A stretch of DNA of 64,000 nt, taken from contig NZ_JABBGM010000001.1 in NCBI RefSeq assembly GCF_012927405.1, forward strand, positions 502,001 to 566,000, in the 5' to 3' direction. This DNA is from Novosphingobium olei. Lineage in GTDB: Bacteria > Pseudomonadota > Alphaproteobacteria > Sphingomonadales > Sphingomonadaceae. Shown piece after piece: positions 54,876-64,000 of the stretch (position 1 is its first letter; each line of letters opens with the position of its first letter). The position numbers and the translations under genes are program-made. The notes beneath the pieces were generated by a model. The model ran no database searches. It was not told the DNA's origin and worked only from the letters and a program-made list of their open reading frames with translations.

Positions 54876-55922
54876 ATGAGTCTTGCCGATACCGCCCGCC
54901 TCGCGGGCAATGCGATCCGGACCCTGGGCCTTGCTGCCGCGCTGAGCTTCGCCCCTGCGGCGATGGCAGCCACGGCTGCCGCGCCCGCTCCGGCTGTCTC
55001 CGCCAGTGCTGCGCCCGCCGCGGCGCCTGCGGCCGAGGCTGCGAAGGCCGCGCCCGCCGATGGCGCCTACGTGCCGATGAAACCTACCGCCGGCAAGGGC
55101 ATGCCCGTCGATGGTGGCGTGACGTTCCAGGACCAGTACTCGCCCACGGGCAAGCAGGCCCTGGCGATGCACGACTACATCCTCCTCCCGATCATCGTCG
55201 CGATCACGTTCCTCGTGCTCGTGCTGCTGCTCGTGGCGATGGCGAAGTTCAACCGCCGCGCCAATCCGGTTGCGTCGAAGACCAGCCACAACACGCTGAT
55301 CGAAGTGATCTGGACGCTGGTCCCCGTGCTCATCCTCGTGGTGATCGCGGTGCCTTCGATCCGTCTCCTTGCCCAGCAGTACAAGCCCGCGCCCAAGGGC
55401 GCGCTGACCGTGAAGGTCACTGGCTACCAGTGGTACTGGGGCTACACCTATCCGGACAACGGCGGCTTCGAAGTCATCTCGAACATGCTGCCCGATGAAG
55501 AAGCGCTCAAGCGTGGCGAGCCGCCGCAGCTTGGTGCCGATGCGCGTATGGTCGTTCCGGTGGGTGAACCGATCCGTCTGCAGACCACCGGGTCCGACGT
55601 GATCCACTCGTTCTCGGTTCCCTCGCTCTGGTTCAAGCTCGACGCTGTGCCGGGCCGGATCAACGAGAAGGTTCTGATCGTCAACGAGCCGGGCGTCTAT
55701 TACGGCCAGTGCTCGGAACTGTGCGGCGCTCGCCATGGCTACATGCCGATCGTCGTCGAGGCCCTGCCGCGTCCCAAGTTCGAGGCGTGGGTCAAGGCCC
55801 AGGGTGGCACCGTCGGTGGCGCCCCCGCTGCTGCTCCGGCCGCCGCTCCCGCCGTCACGCCTGCTGCCGCCACGGCGCCTGCCGCTCCCGCGGCGGACGC
55901 TTCGGCCGCCCCGGCCGCGTAA
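54876..55922 (+). CDS. coxB: Cytochrome c oxidase subunit II
   Basis: Carries the CuA centre that accepts electrons from cytochrome c. The 348 residues have a signal peptide, an Ala/Pro segment, and two membrane helices (IIVAITFLVLVLLLVAMAKF; LIEVIWTLVPVLILVVIAV). The cupredoxin domain has GYQWYWGYTYP and CuA ligands C279, C283, H287, M290 in CSELCGARHGYM. An Ala/Pro tail of about 35 residues follows. ATG 54876 is preferred over the TTG two codons earlier because GGAA is nine bases upstream. Confidence 0.97.
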   Translation: MSLADTARLAGNAIRTLGLAAALSFAPAAMAATAAAPAPAVSASAAPAAAPAAEAAKAAPADGAYVPMKPTAGKGMPVDGGVTFQDQYSPTGKQALAMHDYILLPIIVAITFLVLVLLLVAMAKFNRRANPVASKTSHNTLIEVIWTLVPVLILVVIAVPSIRLLAQQYKPAPKGALTVKVTGYQWYWGYTYPDNGGFEVISNMLPDEEALKRGEPPQLGADARMVVPVGEPIRLQTTGSDVIHSFSVPSLWFKLDAVPGRINEKVLIVNEPGVYYGQCSELCGARHGYMPIVVEALPRPKFEAWVKAQGGTVGGAPAAAPAAAPAVTPAAATAPAAPAADASAAPAA

Positions 55923-55949
55923 GAGAATCAAGGACAAGGTTCGCAAGCC

Positions 55950-57638
55950 ATGGCTTCCATTCCAGCCGACCACGAACACTTCGGGGCGCATCACGACGAT
56001 GCCCACGACCATGACCACAAGCCGAGCTTCTTCGCGCGTTGGTTCATGTCGACCAACCACAAGGACATCGGGACGCTCTACCTGATCTTCGCGATCTTCG
56101 CGGGGATCATCGGTGGCGCCGTCTCGGGCATGATGCGCGCCGAACTCGCGCAGCCGGGGATCCAGTACCTCGGCGTGTTTGCCCAGTTCCTGGGTGAAAA
56201 GAACCCCAGCTTCGACCAGCAGCTCCACCTGTGGAACGTGCTGATCACCGCGCACGGTCTGATCATGGTGTTCTTCATGGTCATGCCGGCGATCATCGGC
56301 GGCTTCGGCAACTGGTTCGTGCCGATCATGATCGGCGCGCCCGACATGGCCTTCCCGCGCATGAACAATGTGTCGTTCTGGCTGACCTTCTCGGGCTTCT
56401 GCTCGCTGATGGCCTCGGCCTTCTTCCCGGGCGGCACCGGCAACGGCGCGGGCACCGGCTGGACGGTCTATGCTCCGCTCTCGACTTCGGGCTCGGTCGG
56501 CCCGGCTGTGGACTTCGCGATCTTCTCGCTCCACCTCGCCGGCGCCGGTTCGATCCTCGGTGCGGTCAACTTCATCACCACCATCTTCAACATGCGCGCG
56601 CCGGGCATGACCCTGCACAAGATGCCGCTGTTCGTGTGGTCGGTGCTCGTGACCGCGTTCCTGCTGCTGCTGTCGCTGCCGGTTCTCGCCGCTGCGATCA
56701 CCATGCTGCTGACCGACCGCAACTTCGGCACCACCTTCTTCGACGCTGCCGGCGGCGGCGACCCGATCCTCTACCAGCACCTGTTCTGGTTCTTCGGCCA
56801 CCCCGAAGTGTACATCATGATCCTGCCGGGCTTCGGCATCATCAGCCAGATCATCTCGACCTTCTCGAAGAAGCCGGTGTTCGGCTACCTCGGCATGGCC
56901 TACGCCATGGTCGCGATCGGCGTCGTCGGGTTCATCGTGTGGGCCCACCACATGTACACCACCGGCCTCGACGTGAACACGAAGATGTACTTCACCGCGG
57001 CTACCATGGTCATCGCGGTCCCCACCGGCATCAAGATCTTCTCGTGGATCGCGACGATGTGGGGCGGTTCGATCGAGTTCAAGTCGCCGATGGTCTGGGC
57101 GATCGGCTTCATCTTCCTGTTCACCATGGGCGGCGTTACCGGCGTCGTGCTGGCGAACGGTGGCATCGACGACAACCTGCAGGACACCTACTACGTCGTG
57201 GGTCACTTCCACTACGTGCTGTCGCTGGGTGCGGTGACCTCGCTCTTCGCCGGGTTCTACTACTGGTTCCCGAAGATGAGCGGCCGCTGGCACTCGGAAT
57301 TCCTTAGCCACCTGCAGTTCTGGGTGTTCTTCGTCGGGGTGAACACGATCTTCTTCCCGATGCACTTCCTGGGCATGCAGGGTATGCCGCGTCGCTACCC
57401 CGACTATGCCCCGGCGTTCGAGCACTGGAACAAGATCGCTTCGTTCGGCTACGAGATCATGGCCGTCTCGATCGTGATCTTCCTGATCAACATCGCCTAC
57501 GCGTTCATCGCCGGTCGCAAGGCCGAAGGGAACTACTGGGGTGAAGGCGCGACCACGCTCGAGTGGACGCTGTCCTCGCCGCCGCCGTTCCACCAGTTCG
57601 AGACCCTTCCGGTCATCGAAGACGGCGCGCACCACTAA
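55950..57638 (+). CDS. ctaD: Cytochrome c oxidase subunit I
   Basis: Catalytic subunit with haem a, haem a3 and CuB, 562 residues and about 12 membrane helices. It begins with a His/Asp-rich cytoplasmic tail. Key motifs are [20 protein letters not shown] (haem a His), [20 protein letters not shown] (CuB His and the cross-linked Tyr), [10 protein letters not shown] (CuB His pair), and [15 protein letters not shown] (haem a3 and a His). The proton-channel Glu is in the GHPEVY segment, so this is an A1-type oxidase. It starts 28 bases after coxB. Confidence 0.98.
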   Translation: MASIPADHEHFGAHHDDAHDHDHKPSFFARWFMSTNHKDIGTLYLIFAIFAGIIGGAVSGMMRAELAQPGIQYLGVFAQFLGEKNPSFDQQLHLWNVLITAHGLIMVFFMVMPAIIGGFGNWFVPIMIGAPDMAFPRMNNVSFWLTFSGFCSLMASAFFPGGTGNGAGTGWTVYAPLSTSGSVGPAVDFAIFSLHLAGAGSILGAVNFITTIFNMRAPGMTLHKMPLFVWSVLVTAFLLLLSLPVLAAAITMLLTDRNFGTTFFDAAGGGDPILYQHLFWFFGHPEVYIMILPGFGIISQIISTFSKKPVFGYLGMAYAMVAIGVVGFIVWAHHMYTTGLDVNTKMYFTAATMVIAVPTGIKIFSWIATMWGGSIEFKSPMVWAIGFIFLFTMGGVTGVVLANGGIDDNLQDTYYVVGHFHYVLSLGAVTSLFAGFYYWFPKMSGRWHSEFLSHLQFWVFFVGVNTIFFPMHFLGMQGMPRRYPDYAPAFEHWNKIASFGYEIMAVSIVIFLINIAYAFIAGRKAEGNYWGEGATTLEWTLSSPPPFHQFETLPVIEDGAHH

Positions 57639-57666
57639 GCCCTCGCCGCAAGGCCAGGTTTCGAAG

Positions 57667-57694
57667 CACCCCGGTGGCAACACCGGGGTGTTTT
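57667..57694 (+). terminator. Strong terminator after ctaD
   Basis: A perfect 10-base-pair stem CACCCCGGTG/CACCGGGGTG (57667-57676 with 57681-57690), GCAA tetraloop, then TTTT, 29 bases after the stop. Confidence 0.92.
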
Positions 57695-57856
57695 CGTTCG
57701 TGTTGCATACGCAAGATGGACATGCTCTGTCCTACAGGGACAGCAGGGCGTAAAACCCTTCGTCATGGCTTCATCTTCGCCCCGCAACTGGCTGGAACTA
57801 GGGCGAATTGTCCCGGACCGATGGACGCCCGTACCTGCTTTCGGGTCCTTCGCGCA

Positions 57857-57890
57857 AAGTTGACATGTAGTCTGTCAACTTCGTCAACTT
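57857..57890 (+). promoter_or_regulatory. Perfect palindrome plus third half-site upstream of the epoxide hydrolase gene
   Basis: AAGTTGACA-N7-TGTCAACTT (57857-57881) is a perfect 9-base inverted repeat; a third half GTCAACTT (57883-57890) follows nine bases from the second as a direct repeat. The rest of the 334-base gap 57639-57972 holds the terminator above and otherwise no gene I can support. The site lies 83 to 116 bases before the start codon and most likely binds a regulator of the epoxide hydrolase. Confidence 0.6.
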
Positions 57891-57972
57891 GGGCGTCCTT
57901 CGCGCTCTCCTGCGAAGCCGGTTTGCAGTCCGGCTATCGTGCGATAGGGAAGGGGCAACGAGAGGAGCCGCA

Positions 57973-58938
57973 ATGTCCGAATTCCGCATGATCGATGCAG
58001 GCGAAGTCACCCTGCGTGCCCGGGTCGAAGGCCAGGGGCCGCTGGTCATCATGGTCCACGGCTTTCCCGAAAGCTGGTATTCCTGGCGCCACCAGATCGG
58101 TCCCGTCACTGCCGCCGGCTTCACCGTCTGCGCCATCGACGTGCGCGGCTACGGCGGATCGGACAAGCCGCATCCGGTCGAAGCCTATGCGATGGAGCGC
58201 CTGATCGGCGATGTCGTCGGCGTGGCGGACGCGCTCCAGCCGGGCGAGCCCGCGATCCTCGTGGGACACGACTGGGGCGCGCCGATCGTGTGGAACTCGG
58301 CCTTCACCCGCCCGGACCGGTTCAAGGCGGTTGCCGGGCTCTCCGTCCCGTTCGCAGGCGCGCCGACCCGGCCCTTCACCGATGTGTTTCGCGAACTGTT
58401 CACCGCCAAGGGTATATTCTTCTACCAGGAATACTTCCAACAGCCGGGCAAGGCAGAGGCCGAGCTGGAGCCGGACGTGCGGCGGTTCCTGCGTGTGTTC
58501 CTGCACTCGATCTCGGGAGAGGCGCCGCCCAAGGCCTGGCCGCTCAAGCCGGTCAATTCGCTGCTGCTCGATGGCCTGCCCGAACCGACCGCGCCATCTG
58601 CCTGGCTGAGCGATGCCGATCTCGACTACTATGTCGCCGAATTCACCGCATCGGGCCTGCGCGGTCCGCTCAACCGCTATCGCAACCACGAAGCGGACTA
58701 TGCCTATCTCAAGGCCTGGGCCGACCGCACGCTTGACCAGCCCGCGCTCTACATCGGCGGCACGAAGGACCCGGCAAGCACGCTGTTCGGGCAGGTTTCC
58801 GATCCCACCGCGATGATGCGCCGCTATGCGCCCCACGTCGAAGGGCACATGCTCGAAGGCTGCGGTCACTGGACGCAGCAGGAGCGGCCGGAGGAGGTCA
58901 ACGCGCTGCTGCTCGACTGGCTGAAGCGGGTTCGCTGA
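57973..58938 (+). CDS. Epoxide hydrolase-type alpha/beta hydrolase
   Basis: A 321-residue soluble hydrolase of the microsomal/soluble epoxide hydrolase family. The oxyanion motif is [10 protein letters not shown] (29-38), with the nucleophile Asp100 in [11 protein letters not shown]. Likely ring-opening Tyr residues are in FFYQEYF and DYYVAEF; the acid is D266 (GGTKDPAS) and the base H299 ([15 protein letters not shown]). AGAGGAG lies just before ATG 57973. It sits inside the cox cluster, after a terminator and with its own operator, so it is probably a later insertion rather than an oxidase gene. Confidence 0.9.
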   Translation: MSEFRMIDAGEVTLRARVEGQGPLVIMVHGFPESWYSWRHQIGPVTAAGFTVCAIDVRGYGGSDKPHPVEAYAMERLIGDVVGVADALQPGEPAILVGHDWGAPIVWNSAFTRPDRFKAVAGLSVPFAGAPTRPFTDVFRELFTAKGIFFYQEYFQQPGKAEAELEPDVRRFLRVFLHSISGEAPPKAWPLKPVNSLLLDGLPEPTAPSAWLSDADLDYYVAEFTASGLRGPLNRYRNHEADYAYLKAWADRTLDQPALYIGGTKDPASTLFGQVSDPTAMMRRYAPHVEGHMLEGCGHWTQQERPEEVNALLLDWLKRVR

Positions 58939-59011
58939 CGATCGCGGCGAATGGTGTCCATCGGCACCTTTCCAGCGCGCTCCAACTGGCCTATGGGCGG
59001 CGGCAAGATCC

Positions 59012-59926
59012 ATGGACTCCACCAGAACCCTTCCGTTGCCCGCTGACTGGCGGGACTTTTTCGCGCTGACGAAGCCGCGGGTGATGACTCTGGTCATCTT
59101 CACCGGGCTGTGCGGCCTGCTCGCCGCGCCGGGCGAGATCCATCCCGTGCTCGCCTTCACCGCGATCCTGTGCATCGCGGTCGGCGCAGGCGGTGCGGCG
59201 GCGCTGAACCAGTGGTGGGAAGCCGATATCGACGCGGGCATGAAGCGCACCGCGAACCGCCCGTTGCCTGCTGGGCGCATGGATCGCACCTCGGCGCGCG
59301 ACTTCGGCTTTGCGCTGGCCGGCGGCTCGGTCTTCGTCATGGGCCTTGCCAACGGCTGGCTCCCCGCCGCGATCCTGGCGTTGTCGATCTTCTACTATGC
59401 GTGGATCTACACCGTCTGGCTCAAGCCGCGCACACCGCAGAACATCGTGATCGGCGGCGGGGCAGGGGCCTTTCCGCCGCTGATCGGCTGGGTGGCGGTA
59501 ACCGGGCACATCACGCTGATGCCGGTGCTGCTGTTCCTGATCATCTTCATGTGGACGCCGCCGCACTTCTGGGCGCTCGCCCTGTTCGTGCAGACCGATT
59601 ACGCCAAGGTGGGCATTCCGATGATGCCGGTGGTGGCGGGAGAGAAGGCCACGCGCCGTCAGATCCTGATCTATGCCGCGCTGCTGCTGCCGCTGGCGGC
59701 GACGCCGTGGTTCATCGGTGCGACTGGCCCGATCTATGGCGTGGCGGCGCTGGTGCTGGGGGCGCTGTTCCTGCTGCTGTCCGCCCGAGTCGGGCTGCGC
59801 ACAAGCGTGCCGGGCGATGGCATGGCGCCCGAAAAGCGGCTGTTTGCCTTCTCGATCATCTATCTTTTCGCGCTCTTCGCGGTGCTTGTCGCGGACCGCT
59901 ACGCGACCCTGCAAGGCTGGCAATGA
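59012..59926 (+). CDS. ctaB: Protoheme IX farnesyltransferase (haem O synthase)
   Basis: Makes haem O, precursor of haem A, by farnesylating protohaem. The 304 residues have about eight membrane helices and the UbiA-type Asp-rich motifs [20 protein letters not shown] and a second loop ([19 protein letters not shown]). [15 protein letters not shown] at the N terminus is typical. Its stop overlaps the next gene's start (ATGA). Confidence 0.96.
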   Translation: MDSTRTLPLPADWRDFFALTKPRVMTLVIFTGLCGLLAAPGEIHPVLAFTAILCIAVGAGGAAALNQWWEADIDAGMKRTANRPLPAGRMDRTSARDFGFALAGGSVFVMGLANGWLPAAILALSIFYYAWIYTVWLKPRTPQNIVIGGGAGAFPPLIGWVAVTGHITLMPVLLFLIIFMWTPPHFWALALFVQTDYAKVGIPMMPVVAGEKATRRQILIYAALLLPLAATPWFIGATGPIYGVAALVLGALFLLLSARVGLRTSVPGDGMAPEKRLFAFSIIYLFALFAVLVADRYATLQGWQ

Positions 59927-60090
59927 TGTCCGACGATCCGAAGTTCGATCCCGCCACCGACCTCCAGTTGTTTCGTGCCCGGCAAAAGGCGCGCAACCGC
60001 GCGCTCGGCTTCGTGCTGCTGGCGCTGGTGGTGCTGTTCTTTGCGATCACCATCGTGAAGATGGGCCTGCATTCTTCGGGACAGATGTGA
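59923..60090 (+). CDS. Small single-pass membrane protein of the cox cluster
   Basis: A 55-residue protein with a charged N terminus (about 1-27) and one membrane helix ([18 protein letters not shown]). It lies between ctaB and ctaG, overlapping both, a position where alphaproteobacteria commonly encode a tiny CoxF-like protein. A role in oxidase assembly or as a small subunit is likely from context only. A second in-frame ATG follows the first immediately. Confidence 0.85.
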   Translation: MMSDDPKFDPATDLQLFRARQKARNRALGFVLLALVVLFFAITIVKMGLHSSGQM

Positions 60091-60770
60091 TGGCTGGCGA
60101 GCTGGCGGCAGGCGCTGCCCCGCGGATCGACCGGCGCAACCGCAAGGTCGCGATCATCGCGGCCTCGGGCGCGCTGGCCATGCTCGGCCTGGGCTATGCT
60201 TCGGTTCCGCTCTATCGCCTGTTCTGCCAGGCGACCGGCTTCAACGGCACGACCCAGCGGGCGACCGCGCAGCAGGCCGCTGGCATCAAGGCGACGACGC
60301 GCCCGATCACCATCCGCTTCGACGCCAATGTCGCCCCGGGCCTGCCGTGGATCTTCAAGCCCGAGCAGGTGACGCAGGATGGCAAGGTGGGCGAGCGCAA
60401 GATCGCCTTCTTCATTGCCAAGAACCTGTCGGACAAGCCCATCGTCGGCCGCGCCGTGTTCAACGTGACGCCCGAGCAGACTGGCGCCTACTTCCACAAG
60501 ATCCAGTGCTTCTGCTTCAACGAACAGCGGCTGGAGCCCGGACAGGAAGTGCGGATGCCGGTGATCTACTACGTCGATCCCGCCATGCTGCAGGACGCCA
60601 ATGCCCGCGACGTGCCGGAGATCACGCTCAGCTACACGTTCCTGCTCGCCGCCGACCAGAGCCTGGTGACCGGCCCGGGGGCCAAGCGCGTGGCGGGTTC
60701 GGGCGGGGCTGCACCTAAGAGTTCGTCCACGCTTGCAAAGCCTCTGGACCACACCGCTTCCGCCCGATAA
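60090..60770 (+). CDS. ctaG: Cytochrome c oxidase assembly protein CtaG/Cox11
   Basis: Copper chaperone that delivers CuB to subunit I. The 226 residues have one N-terminal membrane helix (VAIIAASGALAMLGLGYASV) followed by YRLFCQATGFNGTTQRA with a conserved Cys. The periplasmic beta domain has the copper motif CFCF in HKIQCFCFNEQRLEPGQ. The Ala/Ser-rich C terminus (after about 195) is extra. Its ATG shares one base with the previous stop. Confidence 0.96.
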   Translation: MAGELAAGAAPRIDRRNRKVAIIAASGALAMLGLGYASVPLYRLFCQATGFNGTTQRATAQQAAGIKATTRPITIRFDANVAPGLPWIFKPEQVTQDGKVGERKIAFFIAKNLSDKPIVGRAVFNVTPEQTGAYFHKIQCFCFNEQRLEPGQEVRMPVIYYVDPAMLQDANARDVPEITLSYTFLLAADQSLVTGPGAKRVAGSGGAAPKSSSTLAKPLDHTASAR

Positions 60771-60840
60771 AGGCGGCTCGTTATGCGTCCGGGCGCGAGG
60801 TCCGGACTGACCGGAAATTCATCGGGGGAAGTCGAGAACC

Positions 60841-61665
60841 ATGGCCGGCGCAAAGAACCACGATTACCACATCCTGCCGCCCGACATCTGGCCGTTCATC
60901 GGCGCGATCTCCGCGCTCGTCATGACCACCGGCGGCGTGCTCCACATGCACAAGCTGCCGAACGGCAATGCCGTGCTCCTGCTTGGCTTCCTGGGCGTGA
61001 TCGTCACGTTCTTCTCGTGGTTCGGCAAGATCATCAAGGAAGCTCACGCGGGTGACCACACTCCGGTGGTGCAGTTGCACCAGCGGTACGGCATGATCCT
61101 GTTCATCGCTTCGGAAGTGATGTTCTTCGTCGGCTGGTTCTGGGCCTTCTTTGATTTCTCGCTGTTCCCTTCGAAGGTGAACACCGACGTCATCGGCGGC
61201 GTCTGGCCACCCAAGGCGATCGAAGCGGTGATGAACGCGTTCGACCTGCCGCTGCTCAACACCCTGATCCTGCTGTGCTCGGGCACCACGCTGACCTGGG
61301 CGCACCACGCGCTGATCCACGGCGACCGTGACGGCCTGAAGAAGGGCCTGTGGGCGACGATCCTGCTCGGCATGCTGTTCAGCGCGATCCAGGCTTTCGA
61401 ATACGCCCACGCGCCGTTCGCCTTCGGCCAGAACACCTATGGTTCGTCGTTCTACATGGCGACCGGGTTCCACGGCTTCCACGTCATCGTCGGCACGATC
61501 TTCCTGATCGTCTGCCTGATCCGCGCCTACAAGGGCCACTTCACCCCGCGCCAGCACTTCGGTTTCGAAGCCGCCGCGTGGTACTGGCACTTCGTCGACG
61601 TGGTATGGCTGTTCCTGTTCGTTGCCATCTACGTGTGGGGCAACTGGGGCGCGCACATCGAGTGA
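60841..61665 (+). CDS. coxC: Cytochrome c oxidase subunit III
   Basis: A 274-residue core oxidase subunit with seven membrane helices. It is typical in YHILPPDIWPFIGAISAL, HTPVVQLHQRYGMILFIASE, GTTLTWAHHALIHGDRDG, ATGFHGFHVIVGTIFL, and the C-terminal EAAAWYWHFVDVVWLFLFV. A 70-base gap separates it from ctaG; GGGGAAG at 60824-60830 is the ribosome-binding site. Confidence 0.97.
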   Translation: MAGAKNHDYHILPPDIWPFIGAISALVMTTGGVLHMHKLPNGNAVLLLGFLGVIVTFFSWFGKIIKEAHAGDHTPVVQLHQRYGMILFIASEVMFFVGWFWAFFDFSLFPSKVNTDVIGGVWPPKAIEAVMNAFDLPLLNTLILLCSGTTLTWAHHALIHGDRDGLKKGLWATILLGMLFSAIQAFEYAHAPFAFGQNTYGSSFYMATGFHGFHVIVGTIFLIVCLIRAYKGHFTPRQHFGFEAAAWYWHFVDVVWLFLFVAIYVWGNWGAHIE

Positions 61666-61689
61666 TCGATCACCGATGACGAGCACCGA

Positions 61690-62064
61690 ATGATGCAGGA
61701 CGGCGAAAGCCCGGCATCGAAGGGGCAGCCCGGGGTTACCCAGGCTGCCCTTTTCGGTTTGTGCCCCGTGTGCGGCGCGCGCACGCTGTGGCAGGCCCCG
61801 GCCGCGTTCGCCCCGCGATGCCGGGCCTGCGACACGGACTTCGCCGCGCACGAACCGCACGGGCGCACGCTGTTCCTGGTGGTGCTGCCGGTGACGGTCA
61901 TTCTCGTCGCCGCCGCGCTCAAGCTGGACGATGCGCTACGCCCGGCGCTGTGGGTGCAGGCCGCCCTGTGGGGGACGCTGGTGCCCCTTGTCATGATCGG
62001 TGCGCTGCGCCTTGCCAAGACGGCCGCGCTGCGGCGCGCCCTCGATCGGAGAGATCAGCCATGA
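61690..62064 (+). CDS. DUF983 membrane protein
   Basis: A 124-residue protein with an N-terminal four-Cys ribbon (C25, C28, C44, C47: CPVCG and CRACD) and two membrane helices (LFLVVLPVTVILVAAAL; a second from about 88 to 106). DUF983 proteins are regularly encoded among cox genes and are thought to help oxidase assembly or regulation. Its stop overlaps the surf1 start (ATGA). Confidence 0.9.
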   Translation: MMQDGESPASKGQPGVTQAALFGLCPVCGARTLWQAPAAFAPRCRACDTDFAAHEPHGRTLFLVVLPVTVILVAAALKLDDALRPALWVQAALWGTLVPLVMIGALRLAKTAALRRALDRRDQP

Positions 62065-62669
62065 AGCCGCGTTTCCCCGTGTTTTCGACGATTGTCGTGT
62101 GCTCGGCGATCCTGACGATGATCGCGCTGGGCGTGTGGCAACTGCAGCGCAAGCAGTGGAAGGAAGCGCTGATCGCGCGCTATGCCGCCGCTTCGCAACA
62201 GACCGGGGATGTGCCTTGGCCGGAGCGGCCTGCTGCGGTCGAGGACGCGCTGTACCGCACGTCGCACTTCCATTGCGACAAGGTGCTGTCGATGACCACG
62301 ATCGCGGCGCGCAACGCGCTCGACGAGCCCGGCCTTGCCGTGGTGGCAACGTGCCGGCTCGGCCTCAAGAGCGAGGTCGCTGTTTCGCTCGGCTGGTCGC
62401 AGCAGCCCAAGACCATCGCGTGGGAAGGGGGCGAGGTCCACGGCATCGTCGCGTCGGGCGGCAAGGACGCCGATGGCAACCCCCGCGCACGGCTGGTCGC
62501 TTATCCGCCGGCTGCGGGACTGCAGCCGCTGGCCAAGCCCGACCCCAATTCGCTGCCCAACAACCACCTGGCTTACGCGGTGCAGTGGTTCGCCTTCGCG
62601 GTGGTTGCCTCGGTCATCTATGGCCTGCTGCTGTACAGGCGGCTTGCCCCCAAGCCTGCCCGCCGCTAG
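62061..62669 (+). CDS. SURF1 family cytochrome oxidase assembly protein
   Basis: A 202-residue protein with two membrane helices, one at each end (VFSTIVVCSAILTMIALGVW; AVQWFAFAVVASVIYGLLLY), and a periplasmic domain between. GVWQLQRKQWKEALI and the NNHLAYAVQWFAFA ending are SURF1 signatures. Characterised homologues bind haem A and aid its insertion into subunit I. The periplasmic part is shorter than in mitochondrial SURF1, as is usual in sphingomonads. Confidence 0.92.
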   Translation: MKPRFPVFSTIVVCSAILTMIALGVWQLQRKQWKEALIARYAAASQQTGDVPWPERPAAVEDALYRTSHFHCDKVLSMTTIAARNALDEPGLAVVATCRLGLKSEVAVSLGWSQQPKTIAWEGGEVHGIVASGGKDADGNPRARLVAYPPAAGLQPLAKPDPNSLPNNHLAYAVQWFAFAVVASVIYGLLLYRRLAPKPARR

Positions 62670-62709
62670 GCGCGCGCAGGACAAAGGTTGGGGCCAGATT
62701 GGAAGTCAC

Positions 62710-64000
62710 ATGAAGTACGTCAGCACCCGTGGATCGGCTCCGGCGCTCGATTTCGAGGAAGTGACCCTTGCCGGGCTCGCCTCCGACGGCGGGCTGTACG
62801 TGCCGGAAAGCTGGCCTTCGTTCAGCGCCGACGAGATCGCCGCCATGGCCGGGCTGCCCTACGCCGAGCTGGCGCAGAAGGTGATGCAGCCGTTCGTGGG
62901 CGACAGCCTGACCCCGGAACGCCTGCTCGAGCTGACCCGCCAGGCCTATGGCCGGTTCGCCCATGCCGCGGTGACCCCGCTCAAGCAGCTGGATGAGCGG
63001 CAGTGGGTGCTCGAGCTGTTCCACGGGCCCACGCTGGCGTTCAAGGACGTGGCGCTGCAGCTGCTCGGCCTGCTGTTCGAGGAATTCCTCGGCCGCCGCG
63101 ACGATCACCTGACGATCGTTGGCGCGACTTCGGGCGATACCGGTTCGGCGGCGATCGACGCGGTTGCCGGCCGCGCCAAGATCGACATCTTCATGCTCCA
63201 CCCCCACGGCCGGGTGAGCGACGTGCAGCGCCGGCAGATGACGACGGTGCTGGCGCCCAACGTCCACAACATCGCCATCGACGGCAGCTTCGACGATGCG
63301 CAGGCGATGGTGAAGCGCATGTTCAACGATCCCGGCATGACCGGCACGTTCGGCATCGCCGCGGTCAATTCGATCAACTGGGCCCGCCTGATGGCGCAAG
63401 TGGTCTATTACTTCGCCGCCGCGCTCCAGCTGGGCGCGCCGCAGCGCAAGGTCGCCTTCTCGGTGCCGACGGGCAACTTCGGCGATGTGTTCGCAGGCTA
63501 TGTCGCGGCCAAGATGGGGCTGCCGATCGAGCGGCTGATCGTGGCGACCAACGTCAACGACATCCTCCACCGCGCGCTGTCCACCGGCGACTATTCGGCC
63601 GGGACGGTGACTCCCACCGCCGCGCCGTCGATGGACATCCAGGTCAGTTCCAACTTCGAGCGGCTGCTGTTCGATGCCGGCGGGCGCGATGGCGCGGCGA
63701 TGGCCGAGCAGATGCGCACGTTCGAGGCGACCAAGGCGATCCAGCTGACCAACGCGCAGCGCGAAAGCGCCGCCGCGCTGTTCACCAGCGCGCGGGCCGA
63801 TGCATCGGACATGGCCAACGCGATGCGCTGGGCGCACGAGGAATGCGGCGAGGTGCTCGATCCGCACACGGCGATCGCGCTCCACGCGGCGCGTGCGGCC
63901 ACCGATCTTCCCGCCGACGTGCCGGTGGTGACGCTGGCGACGGCGCATCCGGCCAAGTTCGTCGACGCGGTCGAACGCGCCACGGGCGTGCGTCCGCCGC
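62710..64000 (+). CDS. thrC: Threonine synthase, 3' end outside the window
   Basis: PLP enzyme converting O-phosphohomoserine to threonine. At least 430 codons are present and the gene continues past the right edge. It starts MKYVSTRGSAPALDFEEV, with SDGGLYVPE. The PLP Lys112 is in FHGPTLAFKDVALQLLG, followed by the GATSGDTGSAA phosphate-binding loop and PTGNFGDVFAGYVA. It is the fungal/proteobacterial class with the extended N-terminal domain. GGAAG upstream sets ATG 62710. Confidence 0.96.
   Translation, partial: MKYVSTRGSAPALDFEEVTLAGLASDGGLYVPESWPSFSADEIAAMAGLPYAELAQKVMQPFVGDSLTPERLLELTRQAYGRFAHAAVTPLKQLDERQWVLELFHGPTLAFKDVALQLLGLLFEEFLGRRDDHLTIVGATSGDTGSAAIDAVAGRAKIDIFMLHPHGRVSDVQRRQMTTVLAPNVHNIAIDGSFDDAQAMVKRMFNDPGMTGTFGIAAVNSINWARLMAQVVYYFAAALQLGAPQRKVAFSVPTGNFGDVFAGYVAAKMGLPIERLIVATNVNDILHRALSTGDYSAGTVTPTAAPSMDIQVSSNFERLLFDAGGRDGAAMAEQMRTFEATKAIQLTNAQRESAAALFTSARADASDMANAMRWAHEECGEVLDPHTAIALHAARAATDLPADVPVVTLATAHPAKFVDAVERATGVRPP

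Noticed and set aside
54675-57683. A 1002-codon minus-strand open frame opposite coxB and ctaD
   Set aside because: It is a codon-bias shadow: the residues are His/Asp/Arg-rich and repetitive, and the plus strand encodes two unmistakable oxidase subunits.

Overview
The window is GC-rich, dense, ordinary chromosomal DNA from an alphaproteobacterium of the order Sphingomonadales, most likely Novosphingobium-like. This is inferred from several things together: a division cluster ending in an FtsZ with a long Ala/Pro linker, a cobA-DUF2849-cysI-DUF934-cysH sulfur operon, a pyrE-pdxJ-acpS-lepB operon, a TonB-dependent receptor next to a CYP101-type P450, and a cox cluster that runs through surf1 into thrC. 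I see no insertion sequence, prophage, CRISPR array, rRNA or replication origin. There is one tRNA gene.

Layout. 1-6.3 kb (+): end of the division and cell-wall cluster, murC(partial)-murB-ddl-ftsQ-ftsA-ftsZ, with GTGA stop/start overlaps. 6.3-17.2 kb (+): a TPR/SPOR envelope protein with Lys-rich repeats, a YbjN-like protein, proC, a Bax-inhibitor-1 family membrane protein, a polyproline lipoprotein, tRNA-Ala(CGC), obgE, proB, an NAD-dependent epimerase-like protein, and a soluble globin-coupled chemotaxis transducer. 17.1-27.4 kb (-): an ABC1/AarF kinase-like protein, then the NAD-dependent molybdenum formate dehydrogenase operon fdsG-fdsB-mobA-fdsA-fdsD-fdhD, then a membrane PQQ glucose dehydrogenase. 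Both dehydrogenase systems feed electrons from small organic substrates, one to NAD and one to quinone. 27.6-34.8 kb (-): assimilatory sulfur genes (cobA, DUF2849, cysI, DUF934, cysH), an MscS channel, metC and sseA. 34.9-38.8 kb: an unrecognised Pro/Ala-rich membrane protein (-), queF and an EamA transporter (+), then a ModE-like and a TetR-type regulator (-).

38.9-43.4 kb (+) is the most accessory-looking stretch: a TonB-dependent receptor, a CYP101-family P450 with His at the position of the camphor-binding Tyr of P450cam, and a short-chain dehydrogenase. It is bounded by strong terminators and has candidate operators. I read it as a small module for uptake and oxidation of a hydrophobic terpenoid or norisoprenoid.

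43.4-49.7 kb: a TlpA-like thioredoxin lipoprotein (-) whose start overlaps divergent argH (+), a small LptM-like lipoprotein, lysA, a siroheme synthase that appears to carry the truncated front of a methyltransferase domain, then GNAT, two hotdog thioesterases and ruvX (-). 49.7-54.6 kb (-): a DUF3089 hydrolase, an AI-2E family transporter, lepB, acpS, pdxJ and pyrE, nearly all overlapping or a few bases apart. 54.8-64 kb (+): cytochrome aa3 oxidase genes coxB-ctaD, an epoxide hydrolase with its own palindromic operator inserted after a terminator, then ctaB, a small membrane protein, ctaG, coxC, DUF983, surf1 and thrC, which runs off the end.

Starts were re-chosen from Shine-Dalgarno sites, overlaps and family lengths. 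Functions come from motif recognition by eye; no database search was run.
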